This document shows positions 18,609 to 26,704 of a DNA stretch of 64,000 bases, piece after piece. The notes under the pieces are model-generated. The model ran no database searches and was not told the origin of the DNA. It saw only the letters and a program-made list of their open reading frames with translations. The stretch is from Sphingobacterium oryzagri (lineage in GTDB: Bacteria; Bacteroidota; Bacteroidia; Sphingobacteriales; Sphingobacteriaceae). Positions within the stretch are counted from its first letter, which is position 1; the number at the start of each line of letters is the position of its first letter. The translations under genes were made by a program, and so were the position numbers. The stretch spans positions 4,588,001 through 4,652,000 of the forward strand of contig NZ_CP117880.1 of the NCBI RefSeq assembly GCF_028736175.1. Reading direction: 5' to 3'.

Positions 18609-19310
18609 TTAAACTTGCTCATTTGCCAATTGCTGAAGAGCATCCAATGTGGTTAAATAGATTTTCTTGCCCTCCATCCGGATATAATTTAACCGCACCA
18701 AATCTGCTAATGACCGATAAACCGTTTCATAAGTCGCTCCAATATAACCTCCTAAATCCGTCTTGCTAATAGTTATTCCTAGATAACCATCAGCGGATTG
18801 TTCGCCAAAAACACTATACAACGATAATAAACTCCATGCCAACCTACTTTTTACTGATTTTTGAACGAGGTTATACATCTTTTGCTCAGACAATTGTAAT
18901 TCGTCGGCATAAAACAACATCAAGCGGTACGTTAAGGCCGCATTGACACGAAGTGTAGACAGGAAAAAGTCGATATCAACAAAACATAAAGTTGCAGCCT
19001 CTAAAGCCGTCGCCGATATGGGATAGACCGATTGTTCCGATGCTGATGAGACGCCCCGATGACCGACAATATCACCTTTACGCGCAAAACGGACAATCAT
19101 TTCTTTATCTCCCCACCGACGATGCACCTTTACGACACCACTTTGCACAAAATACACACCACGCACAGCATCGCCCTCTACAATAAATTGTTCACCTCTT
19201 TTTAGCTTTATCGTTTGCTTTCTTAAATCGATCTGATCATACCAATCGCGCATTACATGCTGACACATCAAGCAGGAATGATCGCAAGGCTTTACTTTTT
19301 TAAGTTTCAT
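18609..19310 (-). CDS. Crp/Fnr-family transcriptional regulator with FNR-like cysteines
   Basis: 233 residues. Residues about 25-125 form a cyclic-nucleotide-binding-like beta-roll (FIVEGDAVRGVYFVQSGVVKVH), followed by a dimer helix and a winged helix-turn-helix near 171-210 with recognition helix ATYETVYRSLADL. The N terminus carries CDHSCLMCQH, Cys at 9, 13 and 16, and a fourth Cys is at 109 (TLCFVD). In E. coli FNR the cluster ligands are Cys 20, 23, 29 and 122; the interval from the third to the fourth Cys is 93 residues in both. This suggests an oxygen- or NO-sensing [4Fe-4S] regulator. It is convergent with the nir operon and probably controls nirBD, cobA or both. The beta-roll may not bind cAMP. 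Confidence 0.9.
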   Translation of the reverse strand: MKLKKVKPCDHSCLMCQHVMRDWYDQIDLRKQTIKLKRGEQFIVEGDAVRGVYFVQSGVVKVHRRWGDKEMIVRFARKGDIVGHRGVSSASEQSVYPISATALEAATLCFVDIDFFLSTLRVNAALTYRLMLFYADELQLSEQKMYNLVQKSVKSRLAWSLLSLYSVFGEQSADGYLGITISKTDLGGYIGATYETVYRSLADLVRLNYIRMEGKKIYLTTLDALQQLANEQV

Positions 19311-19357
19311 CGACTGTTTTTACATGTATTTTTTTGCCAGGCGTCCGTTAGACCTAC

Positions 19358-19365
19358 CAAAGGTA
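19358..19365 (-). promoter_or_regulatory. -7 like box (TACCTTTG) for the Crp/Fnr gene
   Basis: On the minus strand this reads TACCTTTG, an exact TAnnTTTG match, about 48 bases upstream of the ATG at 19310. No well-spaced -33 element was seen. Confidence 0.4.
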
Positions 19366-19821
19366 TTACCAATTCTACTGAATTCCTACACATAAAAAAA
19401 GGAAAAAGAAAGAATCAAAATGTTTGCCCATTTGCTTACCGACTCGCGTCTGTAAACATCTGGGCATTCATTTTGATAACTAAACAACATATATGAAAAA
19501 AGGAGGCTAACTGGTTTAGCCTTCAACTCTTCCAAAAGAAATTTTACGCGGTGAAAAGGTTTATATCAGGCTACACGATAGGCTTCGTTACTTATCACAC
19601 TTCGTTCATTTAGCGAAATTAGTTTTATGTAAAACATATCCGCTCGACATAGCCATCAACAGCTACAAAGTCTATAAAGATAGTATTTATTTGCAATATT
19701 CCAAAAACACAAGTGTTATTTATAAAAATTTACAAACAATTAAGCTATAACATAATGAAAAATGCAACAGCATGCGGCTTAGCCGGTGATCACTTCTGCC
19801 CTGGATTTTCAAATTATTTTC

Positions 19822-19829
19822 TAGCTTTG
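19822..19829 (+). promoter_or_regulatory. -7 like box (TAGCTTTG) immediately before gph
   Basis: TAGCTTTG matches TAnnTTTG and ends only 5 bases before the gph ATG at 19835. If used, the transcript would be leaderless or nearly so. Confidence 0.4.
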
Positions 19830-19834
19830 CCCAT

Positions 19835-20479
19835 ATGAAACTGTTTATATTTGATTTGGACGGAACACTGATCGATACGCTTCGTGATTTGGCCAATTGC
19901 TGCAACCATGTGTTAACCGCCAATGGATTTCCGGCGCACGAAGAGATTGCTTACAAATATTTTGTAGGTAACGGTATTCGAACGTTGGTTGAGCGTGCAC
20001 TCCCGGAAACAGCCCGTGACGAGCACACAATCGAAAAGGTAAAAGCGGATTTTGTAGCCTACTATACCTTGCACGCGCAAGACGACACAAAACCCTATGC
20101 CGGCATCACCAGCTTATTGCACAGCTTACAGCAGCAGGGCAACTTGATTAGCGTGGCATCTAACAAATACCACGATGCTACCGTCGCGTTAGTTGCACAT
20201 TATTTCCCAACCGTAGCATTTAACTTGGTGTTAGGGCACCGCGACGGGCGACCAGCCAAGCCTGATCCTGATATTGTATACGACACGTTAGAAACATTGC
20301 AAATAACAAAGGAAAACTGTTACTATATTGGCGATTCCTCCGTTGATATGCTCACAGCCACCCACGCTGGTGTTACCGCGGTCGGCGTCACGTGGGGTTT
20401 TCGAACAGAAGACGAACTTCGCCAACATGGAGCGAAATTTATCATTCACGAACCCGCTTCATTGCTCCATATTATTTAA
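19835..20479 (+). CDS. gph: HAD-superfamily hydrolase, phosphoglycolate phosphatase-like
   Basis: 214 residues. HAD motif I is at the N terminus (FIFDLDGTLIDTLRDL, nucleophile Asp at about 7 and acid Asp at about 9). A helical cap domain follows (about 17-80). Motif II is the Ser in ISVASNKYH, motif III the Lys in GRPAKPDPD, and motif IV the acidic pair in YYIGDSSVDMLTA. GVTWGF near the C terminus is common in Gph and PpaX relatives. Members dephosphorylate phosphoglycolate or other small phosphomonoesters in the cytoplasm. The exact substrate cannot be read from the sequence, so the symbol is tentative. The gene stands alone, with a strong hairpin terminator about 150 bases downstream. Confidence 0.88.
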   Translation: MKLFIFDLDGTLIDTLRDLANCCNHVLTANGFPAHEEIAYKYFVGNGIRTLVERALPETARDEHTIEKVKADFVAYYTLHAQDDTKPYAGITSLLHSLQQQGNLISVASNKYHDATVALVAHYFPTVAFNLVLGHRDGRPAKPDPDIVYDTLETLQITKENCYYIGDSSVDMLTATHAGVTAVGVTWGFRTEDELRQHGAKFIIHEPASLLHII

Positions 20480-20630
20480 AACAGCCAATATTTTTTCTAA
20501 TTCTGTCAGATGTAGGCTATTTATCAACGTATTGTCACATAAAACCTACAAAAACAGCGATTTATTTGGTTCAAAATCAAAAAAACACGATATTTGCACT
20601 ATCATAATTTAGGTTTATAATTGGTTAGCT

Positions 20631-20668
20631 AAAGGTTTTCATTCTCCCCGTTTGAAAACCTTTTTTTT
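20631..20668 (+). terminator. Strong intrinsic terminator downstream of gph
   Basis: AAAGGTTTTC (20631-20640) pairs with GAAAACCTTT over a 13-base loop, followed by a T-run to 20668. It is about 150 bases after the gph stop, so it may serve gph or a small separate transcript. Confidence 0.8.
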
Positions 20669-21046
20669 ATTTACCCATCGGAACGATACCACCGAAATTT
20701 CGCAAAAAAAATGCTCATCAGACGCGAGACGCATATCCTGTACACAATCTTACAAACTGTATTTAGAAAAAAAACGAATCTGACTGGAGTCGCCACTCAT
20801 TGGCCCGCTAAAACAGGCATCAAGATCAACTATGCTGTAGGGAACGAATTTTTATAAACTTGCTTTTTAAATATATCGCTCATTCGGATCTGGCCTGTAA
20901 TGGTGAAAATAGCACCAGCAAGAGTTTATTTCGTAGAGATAAGACCAACGCTTACCAGCAAACGTGCAAATGGAAATCTCGGGAAATCACCACAATTAAA
21001 ACGATTGCATTTTTCTATCACCCACCAAAACTTTAAGCTTGAACGA
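20669..21046. other. Intergenic region between gph and the GH76-like gene
   Basis: No supported gene, repeat or RNA was seen. Short open frames here are shadows without start context or family likeness. Confidence 0.5.
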
Positions 21047-22264
21047 TTAGGTTTGCCGCAACGACGCAAGTTTCGCGTACATCTCCACGATAGCAAACTG
21101 ATCCAACAGCCATTTTTTACTATCCTGCGCCTGGCCTGACCAATTTTTGCCGAATAGGCCATTCTCAGCACGCATGCTATGCCACGCATTAGTGAGATTG
21201 AAACGAAAGGAATTGATGTAAGTCGGGTTCTGATCTAGCGCGTAGAGCTCCACGTAGCCACGCATCATAACGGCAAGAAACCATACGTTACTATTTTTTA
21301 GGGTGCGTAAGGCCGATTGGTCAACATCTTTATGAAAAAAGTAATCAAAACCAGCAGCTGCAGTACGTTGCGCATCGATTAGATAGCTCTCCTTTTTTGT
21401 CAGTTTATAAAGCAGTGCAGCGGCCTGAACCATTTGCCCGGTATTGTAAGCATGTTTTGTTTTTTCAATTTTACCTCCCAGACTTACGTTATCCCAATAA
21501 AGTGCATCTTCGGGATCCTGGAGGTTTTTCTTTGTCCACGCATATAGTTCCTTCGCACTATTCAGGTAAAGGCTATCACGCGTAGCCTCATAAAGCTTTG
21601 CCGCGAGCACAGCTCCGGGAGCGTTCGAACAGGTATTTTTTGACTCTTTTCGTTGTTCGCACCAGTAAATTCCGCCGCCTAATTTATCATCGGTGCCCGA
21701 AAGAATAAATTGCCAGATAGCTTCCGCCTGTTTGAGGTATTTTCGCTCTTTCGTCAGCAAATACAGATCAGCCAAGTCAATTCCTAACCAAATATTGTCA
21801 TCATAAAAGCGGTCAGACACCGGCGCTTCGTTGATGTAAGAAGCATAGGCCGCAGGTGCCCGATTATCCAGATAATTTGCTAAGCCGGGCAACACGCGCT
21901 GGTCTATTTCTTTTTTGATGTGTGTATCATGAGCGACTTCCAGCAGCGCCACGTGTGCGGAAAGTGTGCCCGAAAATGGCCAAAGATAAGCATAGGGATT
22001 TGGTCGATTTGCATTTGCACCGCCACCCAAATAATCTGCGGTATACGCTTCATCATTCGGATAATTTTCACGGTATAGGAATTTGCCATCCGGCACGGCG
22101 TAGGCTTGGTGAATACGATCCAGACTTTGTCGTCCGCATTGATAAAAATCTAACGCCTCAGGGGTTTGCGCAAACGATGCGGAGACCGTTATTAAGCAAA
22201 AAAGCAGGCATGATATCGCGGAGATACGCCTTTTAAAATCAACGAAAGCTGTTAGTTTTTTCAT
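21047..22264 (-). CDS. Glycoside hydrolase family 76-like protein (secreted)
   Basis: 405 residues with a signal peptide ending near VSASFAQ. The rest is an all-helical (alpha/alpha)6-type protein. RFYDDNIWLGIDLADLY at about 152-168 contains the adjacent Asp pair (about 155-156) that is the catalytic centre of GH76 alpha-1,6-mannanases. YLWPFSGTLSAHVAL, GGGIYWCEQ and AYNTGQMVQAAALLYKLT are the other segments I associate with this family. GH76 enzymes cleave alpha-1,6-linked mannan, as in yeast cell walls. It is on the same strand as the response regulator gene 69 bases upstream and may share its transcript. No sus genes are adjacent, so it is not part of an evident utilisation locus. Confidence 0.85.
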   Translation of the reverse strand: MKKLTAFVDFKRRISAISCLLFCLITVSASFAQTPEALDFYQCGRQSLDRIHQAYAVPDGKFLYRENYPNDEAYTADYLGGGANANRPNPYAYLWPFSGTLSAHVALLEVAHDTHIKKEIDQRVLPGLANYLDNRAPAAYASYINEAPVSDRFYDDNIWLGIDLADLYLLTKERKYLKQAEAIWQFILSGTDDKLGGGIYWCEQRKESKNTCSNAPGAVLAAKLYEATRDSLYLNSAKELYAWTKKNLQDPEDALYWDNVSLGGKIEKTKHAYNTGQMVQAAALLYKLTKKESYLIDAQRTAAAGFDYFFHKDVDQSALRTLKNSNVWFLAVMMRGYVELYALDQNPTYINSFRFNLTNAWHSMRAENGLFGKNWSGQAQDSKKWLLDQFAIVEMYAKLASLRQT

Positions 22265-22333
22265 GCATTTTCCTAATTCATTGCTACCGCAACGTTAAAA
22301 ATATTTCTAAAAATAGAAAATAAAAATAAAATC

Positions 22334-22984
22334 TCACTTATATTTTAGAATGAGTTCCGTGCGGCTACTCACGTGCAATTTTTGATAGATGTTTCTTGTA
22401 TGGTATTTTACCGTATCAACCGATACAAATAAACTTTCTGCAATCTGTTTATAACTTAGCCCTTGCCGCAACACGTTCACGATTTCAATTTCTCGCGGTG
22501 TTAGCTGTACGGTTGGTTGATGAGCATCCTCGGAAGTTGGTGGACTAAAGTGCGAGAAGACCAAGCGGGCTACCTGCGGACTCATTACCGATCCGCCGCG
22601 CATAACGTCTAATAACCTATCTTCGATTTCATCCATCGGCCGACCTTTCACCAAATAACCCGAAGCGCCGGCGCACAATGCTTGAAAAACCGCATCGCGC
22701 TGCTCCAGCACGGTAAAGATGACAACATCTGTTTGCGGCGCACGTTTCTTGATATGCCAGGTAGCTTCTATCCCTGATTTTCCGGGCAGTTCGATATCAC
22801 AAAGCACCAGGTCGATCTGCTGCTCGCCCCATGACGCGACGAATGCCTCATAGGAATCGGCACTTCTTACGACATTAAAATATTTGGATGATCCGAAATA
22901 ACGCTGCAACAACATGCGGAGTTGCAGATTGTCTTCTATTAATGCTAGGCGGTATGTTGTCGTAGGTTGATCCAAATCGTGCAT
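22334..22984 (-). CDS. LuxR/NarL-type response regulator (orphan)
   Basis: 216 residues. The receiver domain (about 11-130) has an acidic pocket (ALIEDN), phospho-acceptor Asp at about 63 (LVLCDIELPGKSGIEA), and the Lys in GYLVKGRP. The C-terminal GerE/LuxR helix-turn-helix (about 150-213) has LTPREIEIVNVLRQGLSYKQ and the recognition helix VDTVKYHTRNIYQKLHVSSRTEL. No histidine kinase is next to it, so its partner is unknown. It is upstream of the GH76 gene on the same strand and divergent from the OmpA-type gene at 23405, so either could be a target. Confidence 0.93.
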   Translation of the reverse strand: MHDLDQPTTTYRLALIEDNLQLRMLLQRYFGSSKYFNVVRSADSYEAFVASWGEQQIDLVLCDIELPGKSGIEATWHIKKRAPQTDVVIFTVLEQRDAVFQALCAGASGYLVKGRPMDEIEDRLLDVMRGGSVMSPQVARLVFSHFSPPTSEDAHQPTVQLTPREIEIVNVLRQGLSYKQIAESLFVSVDTVKYHTRNIYQKLHVSSRTELILKYK

Positions 22985-23404
22985 TTAATAAACATGATAA
23001 AAACGTAGACCCGGGTTATCCGTATCCCTGCAGACTACTATTTCGACCGTCAGTTAAAGGTACAGATAATTTGCACAGGATGACAAAATAAGTTTATTGT
23101 GCATCATTTCCGAGAATCCTGTCTTTAAAAATAGACGAGCTTTCACATCAAAAGTTGATCGTAAAAATACGCGTTATTTCATATTATTTCACAGACACAT
23201 CGCACTACAACGTTCAATTTTTATTGAAAATCAAGAAAAAACCCAGTAAAATAAACCATCTACAAACCGACACTATATTTCATGGTATAGTTATTGCTCA
23301 AAAAAAATTGAACAAATATTCTAACGTATTTGTTTTTGCTATGAAAAACAGGGGGATTATACAAGCTGTAAAGTATAATCCTAGTCAACACTAAACGACA
23401 ATTT
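22985..23404. other. Divergent intergenic region upstream of the OmpA-type gene
   Basis: 420 AT-rich bases with no gene. It must hold the promoters of the response regulator (minus) and the OmpA-type gene (plus). I could not identify a confident promoter: TATTTG at about 23328 and a TACCTTTA near 23060 on the minus strand are only partial matches. Confidence 0.45.
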
Positions 23405-24604
23405 ATGACGGTTACTTTACGTATTCTGACGGTATTACTTATGGTTCTTTTTGGGATCGCTGCCCATGCACAAACAACCAGCGTCAGAGCAGATACGACC
23501 ATTCAGGTAAGCAGCGATAAGCATCGTGTCGTGACTAATAAGTTTGAAGACAATTGGTTTGTGGGAGCAGGTGCTGGCCTCCAGTTTTTCTATGGCGACC
23601 ATAACCGACAGATGAACTTTGGCGAACGACTTGTTCCTGCCTTTGAATTTCATACCGGCAAGTGGTTTACTCCAGGCATCGGAACGCGACTAGCCATCAA
23701 CGGTGTAACCAACAAAGGACTTACCCAAAACGGAAGCCACTCGACCGGTGTTCTTTACGATGCTTCCCAAGCTCTCTACAAGCAGCAATTCAACTATCTG
23801 AATATCCATGCTGACGTACTCTTCAATTTCACCAACCTTTTCAAAGGTTATCGGTCAGATCGATTTTATGAATTCAGTCCTTACATCGGCATTGGCTACA
23901 TGTTTACCTGGGAGGAGCCGACCTCAGACGAAGTGAGCGCCAACTTGGGTCTGTTTAACAAATTTAGGCTAAACGACACGTGGAACCTCACCCTGGACCT
24001 TCGCGGAAGCATGGTCAACGATCGTTTCGATGGTGAACTCGGCGGCCGAAAAGATGAAGGAATGCTCACGGCCGCGGTAGGTATACTGTATAATTTCGGA
24101 CGCAAGAATTGGAATAAGGAAACGACAACCACCATCCGCATAGACAACAGCGAAGAGATCAATGTGCTTCGTGAAAAAGTAAACGCGCTCGCGCTTGATA
24201 ACGAGGCCTTGCAGGCGCAACTACAACGCGCAAAAGACACCTCTGTTACCGATCTTATTATTGATAGAAATGTTCTCGCCGCGCCCATACTCGTCACTTT
24301 CCCCATTAACAAAAGCACGGTCAGCAACGAAGCGCGCGTAAACCTTGGTTTTTTCGCGGAGATTATCAAGTCTGGCAATCCGGAAATCAAGTATCACATT
24401 GTTGGCTACGCCGATAAAGGTACAGGATCTAAAAACACCAACATACGGCTTAGCCGCGAGCGCACAGAAGCTATTTACAATGTGCTCGTACGGGAATTTG
24501 GCGTATCGACCAATCAATTAGAAGTAGATTACAAAGGCGGTGTAAGTAATATGTTTTACGACGACCCAAGACTGAGTCGTGCCGTCATCACTATAGCAAA
24601 ATAA
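23405..24604 (+). CDS. OmpA-family outer-membrane protein, first gene of a peptide-fimbrillin module
   Basis: 399 residues. A signal peptide ends at AAHAQ (about 23). Residues about 45-235 are a membrane beta-barrel (NWFVGAGAGLQFFYGDHNRQ, GKWFTPGIGTRLAINGV, LDLRGSMVNDRFDGELGG). Residues about 245-285 are a predicted coiled coil (INVLREKVNALALDNEALQA). Residues about 295-399 are an OmpA-like domain (VTFPINKSTVSNEARVNL, then IRLSRERTEAIYNVLV), which binds peptidoglycan in known members. It is followed after 21 bases by a short peptide gene and then a fimbrillin-like lipoprotein, all on the same strand. A close paralogue lies at 30636-31826. It may anchor or seat a surface fibre made by its neighbours; this is inference. 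Confidence 0.9.
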   Translation: MTVTLRILTVLLMVLFGIAAHAQTTSVRADTTIQVSSDKHRVVTNKFEDNWFVGAGAGLQFFYGDHNRQMNFGERLVPAFEFHTGKWFTPGIGTRLAINGVTNKGLTQNGSHSTGVLYDASQALYKQQFNYLNIHADVLFNFTNLFKGYRSDRFYEFSPYIGIGYMFTWEEPTSDEVSANLGLFNKFRLNDTWNLTLDLRGSMVNDRFDGELGGRKDEGMLTAAVGILYNFGRKNWNKETTTTIRIDNSEEINVLREKVNALALDNEALQAQLQRAKDTSVTDLIIDRNVLAAPILVTFPINKSTVSNEARVNLGFFAEIIKSGNPEIKYHIVGYADKGTGSKNTNIRLSRERTEAIYNVLVREFGVSTNQLEVDYKGGVSNMFYDDPRLSRAVITIAK

Positions 24605-24613
24605 TAGAAATAG

Positions 24614-24620
24614 AAAGGAG
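24614..24620 (+). promoter_or_regulatory. Strong Shine-Dalgarno sequence before the 24626 peptide gene
   Basis: AAAGGAG lies 5 bases before the ATG at 24626. Clear Shine-Dalgarno sequences are uncommon in Bacteroidota, and none of the other peptide genes here has one this good. It supports real translation of the short gene. Confidence 0.55.
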
Positions 24621-24625
24621 AAACC

Positions 24626-24817
24626 ATGAGAAAAAATGCAAGATGCTACAGAAAGTACGAGGCTCCCAAAATGACTGTCACCATTGTCTATATGGAAAAA
24701 GGCATTGTCGCGGCTTCGGCCGCCATCACCCCTGGCGGGCCGGGCGCAACAAATTACAACCCCGAAGTTGAAGATTGGGTCATTGAAGGCTCGCAAAGTG
24801 GAACCCTCGACATGTGA
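24626..24817 (+). CDS. Conserved short acidic peptide, copy A (Y-x-AP...GIxAxSA-PGG...DW family)
   Basis: 63 residues. The N-terminal third is basic (KNARCYRKYEAPK), then a hydrophobic stretch VTIVYMEKGIVAASAAI, the core TPGGPGATNYNPEVEDW, and an acidic tail ending in LDM. Three other copies are in the window (28459, 33973 and the one at the right edge), each directly upstream of a fimbrillin-like lipoprotein. There is no classic signal peptide or transmembrane helix. Similar short proteins with an N-terminal Y-x-x-P and an E-x-E-x-I-A-A-S element are, as I recall, widespread and uncharacterised in Bacteroidota. A good Shine-Dalgarno precedes it. Possible roles are a secreted peptide, a processed precursor or a chaperone for the lipoprotein; none is proven. 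Confidence 0.8.
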   Translation: MRKNARCYRKYEAPKMTVTIVYMEKGIVAASAAITPGGPGATNYNPEVEDWVIEGSQSGTLDM

Positions 24818-24874
24818 CACAACAACTTACCCCTGCTTATGAAAAATACCTCGCTATAAACGCTCCAATAAATT

Positions 24875-26617
24875 ATGAAAAGACATGTTAGATCAACATC
24901 CCAAAAATGGCCAATCGTCATTTTTGGGATATTTTGTGCAACGACATTTTTTGCTTGCTCTCGAAACGCTAAAGACACCGAACTCGAACCTGATGGCTCT
25001 ACGCAACTTACCTTTGAGGTAATCGGCATCACCGATGAAATCTCCGAAGGAGAGATCTCACCCGATGATAGCACAACACCTTCCGGCGGAAGCGATTTTG
25101 TACAAAATGCGACTAGAAAGCCGAGTAACAGCCTAAAGCAACCATTTGTTGCGACAACAAAAATGGTAACAACTGATGATTTTGACGCGCTCATCACTTT
25201 TGAGGAAGAAGGCCATAGCTTTGCTACTATGGGCGACTCCACGCCTTCAGGATCAAAACTAGAACAAATCAATAGTCCAGGTAAGAAAGGCGTCGCGGGC
25301 GCAAAAGTAGCGGCAGCCATGCCTGCTGGAAACAGGTATCGAATACTGATTTATGATAACAACAATGCTTATGTAGGCACCATCGACGCTACTTCAGGCA
25401 CTGCATTTACACCCGGATTTCCTGTTTTCCGAAATACCACGTACACCTGGTATGCGTATTCGTACAATTCGACAACTTCGCCGGCGGTACCGACTAACAC
25501 CGCAAATCCAACGTTGACGCCTGCTGCCGGGATAACCGCTTTGCTGTATGATTCCGGCACGCTGACAACCGTAGCCGGCTCCAATAAGATTGATATTACT
25601 TTCGAGCATAAATTGGCCAGTATTGCGATTCGTCTGGATGCTCGCGGCATGTTTGCAACCATCAATTCGGTCACGGCCTCCAACAGCACAGCGGGTAGCT
25701 TGAGCAGCGGCGTACTCAATTTGCGAACGGGCGCTTACAATTCCGTTACCCCCAACACATCGACTACAGCATTAGGCAACTGGATCAATGCGGCAACAGC
25801 TACCGGCGATACGATAAAAGTTGCTTATTTTTACACGGCAGCCACGACGCCATTGACTAATTTCGGTGTAACGTTAAACAACTTTGTCATCAATTTAGAC
25901 GATGGCACGACGCGCACGTTCACGGCCAAACCGTTTACGTTTTCTACCAGCTTTACGCCGCAGTTGGGAAGACGCTACACCGGCACCATAACGTTGATCG
26001 AATCGGCTGTCAATGTAGCGGGTATTCTCTGGGCACGCTCCAATCTCTATCATCGCCCATCCGATCAAGGATATCGATTTCGACACCGCACATCAAATCG
26101 ATATGGAGCCACAGCCAATCCGGTAGGATCTAATGAATATTTTAACTGGGGCGCACGAACAAGCGATATCAATGCGGCAACGCAAGTCCTCAACCAATGT
26201 AGGCAGGTTTTCCCTTACAACACCTGGCGACTTCCACTACAAACAGAAGCGCAAAATTTAGTCGCGGCAACCACACCAGTCAAAACTTACGGATCTTCCG
26301 GTGATGCGCTTTATGTCGCGTGGAACTTAGGCACGTCTAGTGAATACGGCATTAATTGGCTTTCTTTGCTGGCACAAGGTCGACGCGGAATCGGCACTAA
26401 CGTACTTGCTGATTACTCGCTTTTAGTGACGTCAGCCGGATTCTTCTGGACAAATCAGGGCGGGGGTACAACCACGGCGCCCACCGCTTTCTATATTCGT
26501 GGAAATGTGGTCGCGCTCGGCGGAACCGTGTCCGGAGGATCAGTTGTACTGGAAGAAGGACCTAGAAATCAGGGAATGAATATACGATGTGTACGTAATG
26601 TAAACCCTACGACATAA
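24875..26617 (+). CDS. Fimbrillin-like lipoprotein with C-terminal FISUMP-like domain, copy A
   Basis: 580 residues. A signal peptide and lipobox (ATTFFACSRN) put the lipidated Cys at about 28. The N-terminal half (about 45-380) is a beta-rich fimbrillin-like region with RYRILIYDNNNAYVGTIDA, YTWYAYSYNSTT and LASIAIRLDARGMFATI, which resembles Mfa-like/fimbrillin subunits. The C-terminal part (about 390-575) begins with AGILWARSNLYH and ends with GMNIRCVRN, the start and finish typical of the Fibrobacter succinogenes major paralogous (FISUMP) domain. Closely similar to the lipoprotein at 32172-33941. It follows the peptide gene by 57 bases and ends at a shared terminator. It is probably a surface adhesin or fibre subunit. 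Confidence 0.85.
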   Translation: MKRHVRSTSQKWPIVIFGIFCATTFFACSRNAKDTELEPDGSTQLTFEVIGITDEISEGEISPDDSTTPSGGSDFVQNATRKPSNSLKQPFVATTKMVTTDDFDALITFEEEGHSFATMGDSTPSGSKLEQINSPGKKGVAGAKVAAAMPAGNRYRILIYDNNNAYVGTIDATSGTAFTPGFPVFRNTTYTWYAYSYNSTTSPAVPTNTANPTLTPAAGITALLYDSGTLTTVAGSNKIDITFEHKLASIAIRLDARGMFATINSVTASNSTAGSLSSGVLNLRTGAYNSVTPNTSTTALGNWINAATATGDTIKVAYFYTAATTPLTNFGVTLNNFVINLDDGTTRTFTAKPFTFSTSFTPQLGRRYTGTITLIESAVNVAGILWARSNLYHRPSDQGYRFRHRTSNRYGATANPVGSNEYFNWGARTSDINAATQVLNQCRQVFPYNTWRLPLQTEAQNLVAATTPVKTYGSSGDALYVAWNLGTSSEYGINWLSLLAQGRRGIGTNVLADYSLLVTSAGFFWTNQGGGTTTAPTAFYIRGNVVALGGTVSGGSVVLEEGPRNQGMNIRCVRNVNPTT

Positions 26618-26642
26618 GTCGTTTGGCTATCTACCATGGATA

Positions 26643-26690
26643 AAACGATCAGGTAGCTGAACAGCATATTTTCAGCGACCTGATTGTTTT
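26643..26690. terminator. Bidirectional terminator between convergent surface-protein genes
   Basis: CGATCAGGTAGCTGAA (26647-26662 region) pairs imperfectly with TTCAGCGACCTGATTG (26671-26686), flanked by A-rich and T-rich runs. It serves the lipoprotein on the plus strand and the barrel protein on the minus strand. Confidence 0.8.
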
Positions 26691-26704
26691 ATTTGCGAAC
26701 TTTA

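Larger units (their letters stand above)
19311..19834. other. Intergenic region between the Crp/Fnr gene and gph
   Basis: No coding region was seen. It holds the candidate -7 boxes noted separately and a hairpin GGCTAA (19505-19510) / TTAGCC (19516-19521). Read on the minus strand the hairpin is followed by TCCTTTTTT, like a terminator, although no minus-strand gene lies upstream of it. Confidence 0.5.
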
